Notes under the pieces: generated by a model
Seen by the model: only the letters and a program-made list of their open reading frames with translations
Told to the model about the DNA's origin: nothing
The model's database searches: none
Translations under genes and position numbers: made by a program
Source of the DNA: Adiantum capillus-veneris
Taxonomy: Eukaryota > Streptophyta > Polypodiopsida > Polypodiales > Pteridaceae
Assembly: GCA_014529385.2 (NCBI GenBank)
Contig: CM043964.1
Span: 133,272,420 to 133,336,419, forward strand
Reading direction: 5' to 3'
Length of the DNA: 64,000 nucleotides
Shown: positions 1 through 10,084 of the stretch, one piece after another
How the letters are laid out: every line of letters starts with the position of its first letter
Numbering within the stretch: position 1 is the first letter of the stretch

Positions 1-273
1 ACTTGGGGCAAAAAGCATTGATTCTTTCTTTCTACCATCTCATTATTATCTCACACCCTATCTAGATCCTATATCTAGGGTAATTTCCAATCTATATATA
101 TTCTATGTATTTTTCATATTTTTCTTATATTTCTTTTTAAATAGCTACTAGGAGGGAATCAAATCCTAGTGGGACACTAGGTGGCATGATTTCAAAGATA
201 CACTTATTTTAATGCATTATTGAAAGCATGGTTACAAAACTTTGTCAAGGAGAAATTTCATGCTTTCATATGG
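1..273. other. Left flank of element G1, AT-rich
   Basis: AT-rich sequence up to the left LTR of element G1. I see no coding region. It could be part of the same older element as 9421-10290, which resumes on the other side of G1, but no clean target-site duplication links the two sides: TATGG before 274 against TTGGC after 9420. Confidence 0.4.
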
Positions 274-391
274 TGACGAAGGAAATTTGGAATGGCGGCC
301 TCTACACCAAAACAAACTCCATTGCGCCACAAGGGAAATGAGATGAGGGCACCACCTAGTCTTGGAAGCGTGAACTAGGACCGCTACACGA

Positions 392-460
<69 letters not shown>

Positions 461-1737
461 ACTATGAATGAAGCATTAACCGTGGTGTGTGTACAAGGAA
501 TGGATGACTTCAAACACTCCCAACAAAAATAGCATATAGATTACCAAACAATTACTCAAGGATTAGCCAAGATCACATCAAGCACTCTCACACGCATATA
601 AAACATTTCTCTTAATTAACATAAGTAAGAGGAGGAGAGGTTACTAGCATGAAACAATTTGCACTCTAGAATGTGCAAGAATAGAGTGAATGAATGAGCT
701 TATGGGCTCATGGTGAGTGATACAAAGGCTCAATGGGCTGAGGGAGGCTTGAAATTACAAAGGGGAAGGCCTCTTTATATAGGAAAGAGAGTGATTAGGA
801 GTGAGGTTAAGATACAAGTGTAATTTGTACAAATGAAGCTTGATTAGGGACATTCAACCAATGAAGAAGCTCCTTCCAAGTGATTTGTTGACCAATTAGC
901 TCCATCATCACTTGTGTTGTCTTCACTCCTTCCTCCATAGCTTGAATCCAAGAGCTTCCTTATTTTAAAATGTAAAGAATCTACATAAAATCAATACATA
1001 TCTAGTAATAATAGAAAGGGGTTGAATGAGAACTTATGAATTACAACAAGATTAAGCATGACTTGAGAGGTGATTAGAAGAGGAACTTTGATGGGTTTTT
1101 GAGCTTGAGAGAGAGGAGGAAGGAGAGGAGGGTGAGAAGACTAATAGCTGATTTTAAAGAAGGTCTCAATGTGGAAAAGGAAGGGTGTGTGTGTGTAAAG
1201 GTAGGGGGGTGGTCTCCACCACAGTTGAAAAAACTGGCGTCCACCATTTTGGCCATATCTCCTAGACCGTAGATGCAAAAATTATAAAAAAAATATGGCC
1301 AGAATCTTCAGCTCGTCAGTTACAACTTTGATGAAGACAACTTTTCTTGGATCAGAGTGGAAGTATTTTTTAAAAATTCAACAAAATCATGTGCCTGGTT
1401 TCTTTCTTTACCAAGTCTTCCACTTGGGTCCCATTTGTTTGAACCATCATATGGCTCCAAAGCCATGATGATATGAGCCACTCATGACCCTTGAATCATG
1501 GGTGCATGGCTCCACAACCACATCATATCTTTTCTTTTCACATTTACATATTTTCCCTTCCCTTTACCACTAGGTTCTCCCTCTACCTTTCACCTCTGGT
1601 GAACTAGTCAAGAAAAAATCATTTTTTTTTAAATTTTTCCAAGAGGTTGTTCTCACTCTTTCTTTTATTGTAAACCTCTAGAAGCAAGGAAAACCAACAA
1701 AATATGATAAACAAAAATTTGTGATAGGCTCGGATCA
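274..1737 (-). repeat. 3' LTR of G1
   Basis: Direct repeat of 7964-9420. On the minus strand it begins TGATCCGAGCC and ends near TTCGTCA. It contains a GA microsatellite at about 399-458 (CT on the element's own strand). Differences from its partner include small substitutions and a different poly-A/T tract near 1625. An open stretch at 1074-1256, repeated at 8756-8938, is probably not coding because it sits inside the LTR. Confidence 0.92.
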
Positions 1738-1757
1738 TAGCCCCCCCAAACCTGGCT
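1738..1757 (-). other. Polypurine tract of G1
   Basis: On the minus strand this is a run of G residues preceded by GGTTT and followed by CTA, immediately upstream of the 3' LTR start TGATCC. Position and base composition fit the plus-strand DNA primer of an LTR retrotransposon. Confidence 0.8.
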
Positions 1758-1778
1758 AGGGGTATTTATGCCTCTAGC

Positions 1779-4700
1779 CTACTTTCTTTGATCTTGAGCT
1801 GACCTTATCCTGATGTGATAAGGCTTTAGACGCCATCCATTTGTCCTGGTCTTGTGCACTTTACCATCAATGTCTTGAAGTCTGTAAGAGCCATTTTTGA
1901 ACTTTTTGGTGACCAAGAACGGGCCTTCCCATCGGAAAAGAAGCTTTCCATCCTTACGAGTGTCGAAGCGATTGTCATATCGAAGCACCAGAGATCCCTT
2001 TTTGATGTCTTTAGATGCTAGCTTTTTGTTGAACTTTTCTCTGCGCTTCTCTGCTTCTTGAGAATAGTGGTTGATGGCTTCTTCACGATCCAATTGCAGC
2101 CTCTCTAGATCCATGATCCTTTGATGTACTTTCTCCTTTTGAGAGCCTACCTGGCTACCCAATATTCGAAGACTTGTTAACTTCACTTCAATGGGCAAAA
2201 GCGCCTCCTTTCCATAAACCAAATGAAAGGGTGTGTACCCTAATGTGGTTTTGAAGGAGGTTCTATAGGCCCATAGAGCTCCATTCAGGTGTTTGTCCCA
2301 ATCTTGGCGCCTGGCATATACCTGTTTGGTGAGAATTTTGCAAATGATTCCATTTACCTTTTCCACCAAACCATTGCACTGAGGGTAGTTAGGAGTAGAG
2401 TGTTGATGCTGAATATTTAGCTTCTTCATGAGTTCTCCTACCAACTCTGCTCTAAACCCTGGTCCCCTATCAGATAGTATTTCAAGAGGGGTGCCAAACC
2501 GGCAACAGATGCGGTTAAAGATGAACTGACTCACATCCTTAGCAGTAATTCTATTGGTCGGCATAGCCTCAGCCCATCTAGTCATGTAGTCTACTCCCAT
2601 GATGATGTACTCTTTACCTGACTGAGTGCATGGTAGAGGCCCTATGGCATCAATTCCCCACTTCTCAAAGGGCCCATATACCTTTATTGGGTTCTGAGGT
2701 TCAGCTATGAGCCGTCGTGGTCCTGCTTTCTGACATTCATCACATGTTTGACACCAATATTTGACATCACGATGAAGACTTGGCCAAGTAAACCCAGCTT
2801 GTAGAACCTTTCTACTAGTGACGTCGTGTGCAAAGTGTCCTCCACACATATCATCGTGACAAGCTTTTAAAATCTCTTCAATTTCACTCTTCAAAGGAAC
2901 TCTCCTAAGCACACTATCCTTACCAAGACAATACAAGTCATCATTTACTATGCGATACCTGGTAGCCTTCCTAGCTAACCATCGCCTTTCCCCTGCATTC
3001 AAGTGTTTAGGAGCCTCTCCTTGCTCCAGAATGTGCATAATATCTTCCAAGTCCTCCTTGCCTTGCTGAAGTGGAAGTTTGATGGCCACTGCTCCCACTA
3101 TTGACTCATTTAACTTTGATGATGCTAGGTGGTCTGCATCCTTGTTCTGGTCTCTTGGTACATGATGTACTTGTGCCTCCCTAAATCTCCTCATAAGAGC
3201 TTTTGCTTCTCTCATTTTAGTAGAGAGACGGGCATTTTTGCAAGCCCATGTACCTTGCATTTGCCTTACCAAAAGCATGGAGTCACCAAAAGCGTTTAAT
3301 CTCTTAATTGAATTATCGAGGCACCAACAAAGGCCATGAATTAGAGCATGATATTCTGCTTCATTGTTGGAGTGGACATCTTCTAGAGTGATCCCTTCAC
3401 CATGGATCCTCTCTCCCAATGGGGATAAGACCACGATGCCTGCAGCTGCCTTATCCTTGGTTCTCTTGTATGCTCCATCAAAGTAGAGGCTATAAGCATT
3501 GACCAAAGCCTCTAGAGCTGGAGGTGGTGGAAGTTCCTTTCTCTTCAAATGGAAAACTTTTTCATAGCACTTGTTTGTTAAAATGTCGGCTAAGCATGCT
3601 CGAGTTGTTCTTTCAACCTGTATTGTATAATCAAACTCTTGAAGTCGCACCACCCACTTTGCTATTTTGTCAGAGATTTCCATATGTTGTAGTGCATAGG
3701 GAAACATATCCTCCACAGTGATAATTACAAACCTCTTCGGCAGCAAGTATGGCCGAAATTTGGTTACCGCAAACATGAGAGCTAACACTAGCTGTTCCAT
3801 TAGGGTGTAGGCCTTCTCTGTGTTTTCCATGAGGCGGCTAGCAAAATACACAGGCCTCATAAAGGAGGTTTTTGGATCTTTTTGTAGGAGGGCAGCACCA
3901 ATGGCTTCTTCTCCCACACTAGGGTTTACAAAGAATGTTTCTTCCCAACAAGGTTGGAGGATTACAGGGAGTGACCCTAACATTTTTTTAATCTCTCTAA
4001 AATGCCCTTCACTTTCTTCACTCCAAACAAGCGTCTCTTGACGAGTCAGCTGTTGTAGAGGAAATATCACTTGGGAGAGTAAGTGTATGAATCTACTCAA
4101 ATATCTTAGCTTTTGCAAGAAGGAGATTAATTGTTTGATGGAAGTTGGGGAAGGTAGATTTAGCAATATTTCTATCTTTTCAGGATCTACCTCGATTCCA
4201 TCAATGGACACTACATGCCCTAATAGTGTAACCTTGCTTTCCCCAATGTGACATTTGTCCTTGTTTAGTTGTCCACCCAGCTTAGCTAAACGAGTAAATC
4301 CTTCATCAATCTTGCCGAGATGCATACTTTTGGAGCTGTAAATACAAAAGTCATCTATGAAAACCCTTATGGACTTACCAAAGTAAGGTTGGAAGACCAT
4401 GTTCATGAATCGTTGAAAGGTGGCTGGAGCGTTGGTGAGACCAAAAGGCATGACTCGAAATGCAAAACATCCCCATGGTGTGATGAAAGTAGTCTTTTTC
4501 TGGTCCTCCTCTGCAATGCGTATTTGAAAGTAGCCAGAGTAGCCATCACACACTGTGTATCTCTCATGGCCTGCTACTTCATTTAGAATCTCATCTTGAA
4601 ATGGGAGAGGGAAGTGGTCCCTCTTTGTTGCAGCATTTAATGGCTTGTAATCCACGCACACTCGCCATTTACCATTCTTCTTTGGCCTCACCACTACTGG

Positions 4701-4967
4701 GGAGACCCATTCTGAATCTTCTACTGGGTATATGAATCCTGCTTCTAAGAGTCTCTTCACCTCAGACAACAGTGCATTTTGTTGCACAACTCCTAATCTT
4801 CTTAGTTTTTGTACTACTGGCTTGCTCCCTTCTTTTAGATGGATATGATGCTTCACTGCCGTGACACCTGTAATGTGAGTGTAATCAGAAATAAACAATG
4901 ATGCATGCTTCTTGAGAACATTTACATAACCCTCCTTTTCTTCTTCCTTTATATCCTTGGATAACAT
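1779..4967 (-). CDS. pol: G1 pol: RT, RNase H, archaeal-type RNase H, integrase
   Basis: Open frame of 1062 codons. Reverse transcriptase lies at about residues 85-250, with CDGYSGYFQI near 140 and the active site FIDDFCIYSS (Asp205-Asp206). The usual Ty3 RNase H follows at about 340-425, but its first catalytic Asp is Asn (FVNPSVG, about 347). A second RNase H at about 490-620 keeps Asp497 (YFDGAY), Glu538 (NNEAEY), Asp562 and Asp612, so the working nuclease is probably the second one. Integrase has the zinc site His704, His711, Cys742, Cys745 and catalytic Asp773, Asp833 and Glu869 (spacing 35), then a GPF-like C-terminal module. The ATG at 4967 is only the first after an in-frame TGA at 4986-4988. 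The native product was surely a longer gag-pol polyprotein. Confidence 0.93.
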   Translation of the reverse strand: MLSKDIKEEEKEGYVNVLKKHASLFISDYTHITGVTAVKHHIHLKEGSKPVVQKLRRLGVVQQNALLSEVKRLLEAGFIYPVEDSEWVSPVVVRPKKNGKWRVCVDYKPLNAATKRDHFPLPFQDEILNEVAGHERYTVCDGYSGYFQIRIAEEDQKKTTFITPWGCFAFRVMPFGLTNAPATFQRFMNMVFQPYFGKSIRVFIDDFCIYSSKSMHLGKIDEGFTRLAKLGGQLNKDKCHIGESKVTLLGHVVSIDGIEVDPEKIEILLNLPSPTSIKQLISFLQKLRYLSRFIHLLSQVIFPLQQLTRQETLVWSEESEGHFREIKKMLGSLPVILQPCWEETFFVNPSVGEEAIGAALLQKDPKTSFMRPVYFASRLMENTEKAYTLMEQLVLALMFAVTKFRPYLLPKRFVIITVEDMFPYALQHMEISDKIAKWVVRLQEFDYTIQVERTTRACLADILTNKCYEKVFHLKRKELPPPPALEALVNAYSLYFDGAYKRTKDKAAAGIVVLSPLGERIHGEGITLEDVHSNNEAEYHALIHGLCWCLDNSIKRLNAFGDSMLLVRQMQGTWACKNARLSTKMREAKALMRRFREAQVHHVPRDQNKDADHLASSKLNESIVGAVAIKLPLQQGKEDLEDIMHILEQGEAPKHLNAGERRWLARKATRYRIVNDDLYCLGKDSVLRRVPLKSEIEEILKACHDDMCGGHFAHDVTSRKVLQAGFTWPSLHRDVKYWCQTCDECQKAGPRRLIAEPQNPIKVYGPFEKWGIDAIGPLPCTQSGKEYIIMGVDYMTRWAEAMPTNRITAKDVSQFIFNRICCRFGTPLEILSDRGPGFRAELVGELMKKLNIQHQHSTPNYPQCNGLVEKVNGIICKILTKQVYARRQDWDKHLNGALWAYRTSFKTTLGYTPFHLVYGKEALLPIEVKLTSLRILGSQVGSQKEKVHQRIMDLERLQLDREEAINHYSQEAEKRREKFNKKLASKDIKKGSLVLRYDNRFDTRKDGKLLFRWEGPFLVTKKFKNGSYRLQDIDGKVHKTRTNGWRLKPYHIRIRSAQDQRK

Positions 4968-4985
4968 CTCCTCTAGGCTGGCATC

Positions 4986-6928
4986 TCACACATTCTCCAT
5001 TTGGATCCTTGGGTTGTCTTCTGATGAGGTAGTTTCCTTTATGGTGACGCCCATGACTTCGAGAGTGCTATCACTCTCTTCACTTGAACTCTCTTCCTCG
5101 TCCATGGATGAGGAGCATCCACTTGAGCTCCACTCATCAGCTGACGTCTCTAGTTCAAGGTTCTCTTGTCGCCCATTCTTTAGGTTATAAACCACCTTCC
5201 GACTATGGCCACCCATGCGAGGCCTCAACTCCAAGTCTCCTGTTGCCCAATCTTGCCTAGCTCCTATACCCATAAGCCAAGGTCGTCCTAAAATAAGGGG
5301 TATCCTTCTCCCTTTACTGGCATCACATAAGCATCAACCTCTGTAGTGATTCCAAAAAAGAAACTCTCAAAGCTTTCACTACACCCACACAAGTGACAGA
5401 GACATTATTGGCCATTTTTGCCCTAAAGTTTGATGATTCCATTACCTCTAAACCCAATTGATGCATTAGCTTTTCTGTCATGACACAAACCTCTGCTCCA
5501 CTGTCAATGTAAGTTTTTGGAATCCGTTGTCCCTTGATTTGAGCCTCCACCAAAGGCACTATATCCTTGAGACCATATGCTTTGATTACACTTACTAGCT
5601 TACTTCGCTTTGCCCTCGTGCTCACCATTTTTGACCATTGTCGTCGAAGCTTTGGGGAGATATGAAGTAGTTGTGGCCAAGTAATCTTTGGTCCTTGAGA
5701 ACTCACATCAGCTGTCAAGTCATAAGGTTGTGTCCGAGATCCCATAGGAAAATCAGAGATGTCAATTTGAGACCTAGTACGGGTCTTTCTCTTCTTGGCT
5801 TCATCTTTAGTTGCCCGAGATGTACTTGCTTCGTTGCTTGCATCCTTGCTTGTTTCTTTACCTACTTCATCTTGGACACGCACACGTTTGATAGGCATTG
5901 TAGCCACTTCATCTATCTTCATCTTCCCTTTAGCTATTTCTTCCTGGTTGCTTCTGCCCTTGAGGACCTCCTCCATCCTTATGATGCTCACATTTGGTTG
6001 AGTAGCAGGGGCTTGAACTTGAGCACGAGGTGGCTGAAAAATTTGAGGTTGCGGTTGCTCTTGTGCTTGAGCTCTAGCACGGGGTGGACTTACTTGTTGT
6101 CGAGGACCTCTGACAGGGTAGTCATATCTTCTGGGATGAGGGCAATTATACATGCCGTGGCCAATTTCCCCACAATTGTAACACTTGCTTGACGTCGCAT
6201 TGGTGGCCGATTCCCACCATTTCCCTCAATAGGCCTTCTTACACCCTGCACAAGATTTACTCTCAACCCCTCTAGCTGGTTTGTGAGATTGTTTATTTGT
6301 TGGAGCATATCTTCTTGTTGACCTCTATTGAGGTCTGGTGCATTAGGCACATTTGGAGGTATGTGAGAAGCTTCCATAGTTGTGATATTGCCTCCCAAAG
6401 CTAGCTGGCCAGCTTGGGCTTGATAGAGAATCTTTCTATTCTTTTCCCTAGCAATTCTTAAGGCATCTTCAACAGCATTTGGAAATTTGCCCTTTACCTT
6501 CTCCCTTAGCAAGGGGTACAAACCTGAGATAAATCGATCCTTTTGGAGGCAATTGGAGCTCGCTCACCAGGGTTTAGTGAGTCTGACCATTGCCCCCAAA
6601 GTTTCAGAAAACCTTCCTCATAGGTTGCATAACCATGAGGGTCAACTTGATGAAGGGACAGAAGCCGTTGCCATAGTTTTCTTCTGCCGAATTGGCTTGT
6701 TGAAATCTTCGTAGGAAAGCCACCTTCAATCCCTCCCAATCAATTCTTTGGGTTGGATCTAGAGCCTGGAACCATACCCTAGCTTCTTCTTTGAGCACCA
6801 AAGGAAAAGCTCTCAATTTCAATGCTTCGTCATCCCTCCCGGAGACAAGGAAAGCCATCTCCAAGTTATCCAAAAAATCCCCAGCATTTTCCCCACTACG
6901 CCCAAAAAAATTTGGGGAAAGCCATCAT
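4986..6928 (-). pseudogene. gag: G1 gag-protease, broken by frameshifts
   Basis: Starts at the ATG pair at 6928/6925 and is readable only by changing frame several times (near 6900, 6690, 6530, 6200 and 5295). It ends with a TGA at 4986-4988 in front of the pol frame. Order: capsid-like gag with VWFQALDPTQRIDW (about 6750), a perfect CCHC zinc knuckle CYNCGEIGHGMYNC (about 6145-6190), a basic linker, and an aspartic protease with YIDSGAEVCVM (about 5490). The N-terminus aligns with gag of G2 (both begin MAF with a GRS motif), which supports the chosen start. In an intact relative this would be one frame continuous with pol. As it stands the copy cannot make its own capsid or protease. Confidence 0.85.
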
Positions 6929-6948
6929 AAAAATGGGTTGCCTTCCTC

Positions 6949-7163
6949 TCAATACAGCACAAAGATGCAAACGTCTAGGCCCAAATCATATCTTATTAAG
7001 GGTAGAATATAATGGATTGATAGATGCATTAATCTCAGCTAGACGACGAGGGCCTAGTAAGTCCCTTATGATGTTTTGGAACCTAAGCTTTGTGCTAGCT
7101 ATTATATGCACAATTTTGTCTAGCAAGAGGTTGGAAAGGTCCATATAAATCCCTATGATTCAT
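6949..7163 (-). pseudogene. uORF2 of G1, small ORF upstream of gag (frameshifted)
   Basis: Begins MN..DLY and, after frame changes, reads TKLRFQNIIRDLLGPRRL, then INASINP, then IRYDLGLDV and a C-terminal IFVLY followed by TGA. It is clearly related to the intact frame at 9872-10084 (MNQEDLY, TKLQFQRTIRSLFGQPRL, INSSINP, IRYDHSLDVFIFVLF). It starts 10 bases after uORF1 ends and stops 20 bases before the gag ATG. Length 215 bases, so net frameshifted. Function unknown; I do not recognise a domain. Confidence 0.7.
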
Positions 7164-7172
7164 GGAGTATGC

Positions 7173-7377
7173 TTAAAGCAAGATGAAGATGTGAACATCA
7201 AAAGATACATTATACTCCAAAATGGGAATATTATAGGGTCAGGGGACAGCAATATCTCTCTCAACCTCTCAGCTCCAAAGAAGACCAATCTTTGTTGGAA
7301 ATAAATCTTTCTATCAATGCGCACATTCACCCTAATATTCTGAACTGATTGAATTTGTAGAAAATGGGATTATTCAT
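7173..7377 (-). pseudogene. uORF1 of G1, small ORF upstream of gag (frameshifted)
   Basis: Begins MNNP like the intact homologue at 9657. It continues, after one frame change, with NIRVNVRIDRKIYFQQR, then GAERLREILLSPDPII, and after a second change ends with SFDVHIFILL and TAA. The same pattern is at 9657-9875 and in G2 at 30394-30612. It sits between the primer-binding site and gag. Two frame changes (near 7340 and 7215) prevent translation here. Function unknown. Confidence 0.7.
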
Positions 7378-7963
7378 TGGTGCATTAATTACAAACTTCC
7401 ATGAAGCACTTCATTGAAGTTGAGCTCTCTTGGATCCCACCATTTGAAAGATGCGAAAATTTGCTCACCAGTGATTAGCCTAGCTTTGGTGTGACCATCT
7501 TCAGCTTTGTAGAGTTCATAGGGTCGATGGCTACCCTCTCAACCACCTAGAGCCTTCTTGCTAGTAGTAGTTGGAGTGCATCACCATATGTAGCCGCTTG
7601 CCAATACCGCACCCCATTGATGTGTAGCTCCCCCTCCTAAAACTTGTTTGATACCCGAAGTTTGAAGTGTCTTTCACCACCTGAAGTCCAGCTTCAAGGG
7701 AGTGTCTTCACACGAGCCACAAAAGCACTCAACACAATTTTTTGACCTAGGGACTTGATGACTACAAGATTTTCCTTGAAGCAAAGAAGGGTGTGTGTAG
7801 TTAACTCTCTTTACCCGCATACGTGCCGTTTGTCGATAAAGACGCTTCTTTTCTCGAGCATCTTGGGGAGACCATAGTGAAAGTCTCGGAGAATTTGATG
7901 GATCTTCCTTCATAGGATTGATAGAGCGCTGCTTGAGAGCTCCTCATTGGGGGCACCAATTTA
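7378..7963 (-). other. G1 5' leader with primer-binding site
   Basis: Untranslated leader between the 5' LTR and uORF1. Next to the LTR, the minus strand of 7942-7958 reads TGGTGCCCCCAATGAGG. This aligns with TGGCGCCCCCACGGAGG at the same place in G2, so it is the probable primer-binding site. It does not match initiator-Met tRNA. No further coding signal seen. Confidence 0.65.
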
Positions 7964-8081
7964 CGACAAAGGAAATTTGGAATGGCGGCCTCTACACCAA
8001 AACAAACTCCATTGCGCCACAAGGGAAATGAGATGAGGGCACCACCTAGTCTTGGAAGCGTGAACTAGGACCGCTACACGA

Positions 8082-8142
<61 letters not shown>

Positions 8143-9420
8143 ACTATGAATGAAGCATTAACCGTGGTGTGTGTACAAGGAATGGATGACTTCAAACACT
8201 CCCAACAAAAATAGCATATAGATTACCAAACAATTACTCAAGGATTAGCCAAGATCACATCAAGCACTCTCACACGCATATAAAACATTTCTCTTAATTA
8301 ACATAAGTAAGAGGAGGAGAGGTTACTAGCATGAAACAATTTGCACTCTAGAACGTGCAAGAATAGAGTGAATGAATGAGCTTATGGGCTCATGGTGAGT
8401 GATACAAAGGCTCAATGGGCTGAGGGAGGCTTGAAATTACAAAGGGGAAGGCCTCTTTATATAGGAAAGAGAGTGATTAGGAGTGAGGTTAAGATACAAG
8501 TGTAATTTGTACAAATGAAACTTGATTAGGGACATTCAACCAATGAAGAAGCTCCTTCCAAGTGATTTGTTGACCAATTAGCTCCATCATCACTTGTGTT
8601 GTCTTCACTCCTTCCTCCATAGCTTGAATCCAAGAGCTTCATTATTTTAAAATGTAAAGAATCTACATAAAATCAATACATATCTAGTAATAATAGAAAG
8701 GGGTTGAATGAGAACTTATGAATTACAACAAGATTAAGCATGACTTGAGAGGTGATTAGAAGAGGAACTTTGATGGGTTTTTGAGCTTGAGAGAGAGGAG
8801 GAAGGAGAGGAGGGTGAGAAGACTAATAGCTGATTTTAAAGAAGGTCTCAATGTGGAAAAGGAAGGGTGTGTGTGTGTAAAGGTAGGGGGGTGGTCTCCA
8901 CCACAGTTGAAAAAATTGGCGTCCACCATTTTGGCCATATCTCCTAGACCGTAGATGCAAAAATTATAATAAAAATATGGCCAGAATCTTCAGCTCGTCA
9001 GTTACAACTTTGATGAAGACAACTTTTCTTGGATCGGAGTGGAAGTATTTTTTAAAAATTCAACAAAATCATGTGCCTGGTTTCTTCCTTTACCAAGTCT
9101 TCCACTTGGGTCCCATTTGTTTGAACCATCATATGGCTCCAAAGCCATGATGATATGAGCCACTCATGACCCTTGAATCATGGGTGCATGGCTCCACAAC
9201 CACATCATATCTTTTCTTTTCACATTTACATATTTTCCCTTCCCTTTACCACTAGGTTCTCCCTCTACCTTTCACCTCCGGTGAACTAGTCAAGAAAAAA
9301 TCATTTTTTTTAAAAAAAATTCCAAGAGGTTGTTCTCACTCTTTCTTTTATTGTAAACCTCTCGAAGCAAGGAAAACCAACAAAATATGATAAACAAAAA
9401 TTTGTGACAGGCTCGGATCA
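7964..9420 (-). repeat. 5' LTR of G1
   Basis: Partner of 274-1737, with the same order and a GA microsatellite at about 8089-8141. It ends at CGGATCA (9414-9420), the mirror of the TGATCCG start. The inner end reads CGACA where the other copy reads TGACG. Confidence 0.92.
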
Positions 9421-9656
9421 TTGGCATGAGGTGTCCTTGGGAATTAAATGAAAGTCAAGGCTAAGGAGACCACATAAAGACTTTTTCTGCCATAAATGGA
9501 CCCTATTTTGATGAATTTTTTACACAGGTTCTCTTTGCTACAGGTACATCTCTCCCCGCAGTATCCTTATTGCCTACGGGCAAGAATAGGGCTTGGGAGG
9601 AAAACTTCTCATCTCTTCACTTCTCTCATATCTACATTTCTCACATACTATCCTAG

Positions 9657-9875
9657 ATGAATAACCCACATGATGATCATTTCTATCGCTTTCACTCTGT
9701 ACGATCTATTAGAATTAACGTATGGATTAGCCGTAAGATACACTTTCAACAACGTATAGTGTTTCTCTTCGGCCCTGAAAGGCTCAATGAAATACTTCTA
9801 TCACCGGATCCCATCATACTACCTCTCATAGACTATAATTTTTCTTTTGATGTAAGCGTAGTTATCTTGCTATGA
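9657..9875 (+). CDS. uORF1-type small ORF, intact (72 aa)
   Basis: Intact frame MNNPHDDHF...ILL ending in TGA. Shared with the G2 copy at 30394 almost end to end: same length (73 codons with stop), aligned F..FH, ISRKI versus VSRKI, QRIVF.FGP.RL.EIL, a Pro-rich P.P...P.I.Y segment and SFDV near the C-terminus. Also shared with the decayed copy in G1. The last bases overlap the start of the next frame (ATGA at 9872-9875), an arrangement that can permit termination-reinitiation. No signal peptide, zinc motif or known domain recognised. The basic middle and hydrophobic C-terminus are the only obvious features. Role in the element unknown. Confidence 0.6.
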   Translation: MNNPHDDHFYRFHSVRSIRINVWISRKIHFQQRIVFLFGPERLNEILLSPDPIILPLIDYNFSFDVSVVILL

Positions 9876-10084
9876 ACCAAGAGGATTTGTACACACAATT
9901 AATCCCAATCACTAGACAAAATATATATATTATGGTAGGCACAAAACTACAATTCCAAAGAACAATTCGTAGCCTATTTGGTCAGCCAAGATTGAATGCC
10001 ATTAACTCATCCATTAACCCTTTCATATTACCCATGATACGATATGACCATAGCCTTGATGTTTTCATCTTCGTATTGTTTTGA
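9872..10084 (+). CDS. uORF2-type small ORF, intact (70 aa)
   Basis: Intact frame starting MNQEDLY and ending DVFIFVLF then TGA. It is a diverged relative of the frame just upstream: both have a basic K(I/L).FQ stretch, an FG..RL motif, P.ILP.I.Y and S(F/L)DV near the end. The two look like an ancient tandem duplication. It is also homologous to 6949-7163 in G1. G2 has only one such frame, of the first type. Function unknown. Confidence 0.55.
   Translation: MNQEDLYTQLIPITRQNIYIMVGTKLQFQRTIRSLFGQPRLNAINSSINPFILPMIRYDHSLDVFIFVLF

Larger units (their letters stand above)
274..9420 (-). mobile_element. Tat-type Ty3/gypsy LTR retrotransposon G1
   Basis: Complete-length element read on the minus strand. 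It has two direct LTRs (7964-9420 as 5' LTR, 274-1737 as 3' LTR), a G-rich polypurine tract beside the 3' LTR, and the order leader, two small ORFs, gag, protease, reverse transcriptase, RNase H, second RNase H, integrase. The RT-RNH-IN order is that of Ty3/gypsy, and the second, archaeal-type RNase H is the known hallmark of the Tat clade. The LTRs differ at only about a dozen places by my reading, so insertion was recent. Even so, gag-protease carries several frameshifts and one stop, which suggests the copy was mobilised in trans or that the assembly has indel errors. No perfect target-site duplication was found. Confidence 0.92.

Noticed and set aside
232-513. 93-codon minus-strand frame with a Leu-Ser run
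   Set aside because: Created by the GA/CT microsatellite inside the G1 LTR; the same tract occurs in the other LTR.
3524-6192. Plus-strand frames opposite G1 pol and gag
   Set aside because: Shadows of the minus-strand coding frames; no motif of their own. Some Tat elements carry an antisense ORF, but none of these is long or recognisable enough to claim it.
269-9425. Possible target-site duplication of G1 (TATGG/TTGGC)
   Set aside because: Too few matching bases to accept; one border may have mutated (TGACG against CGACA at the inner ends).
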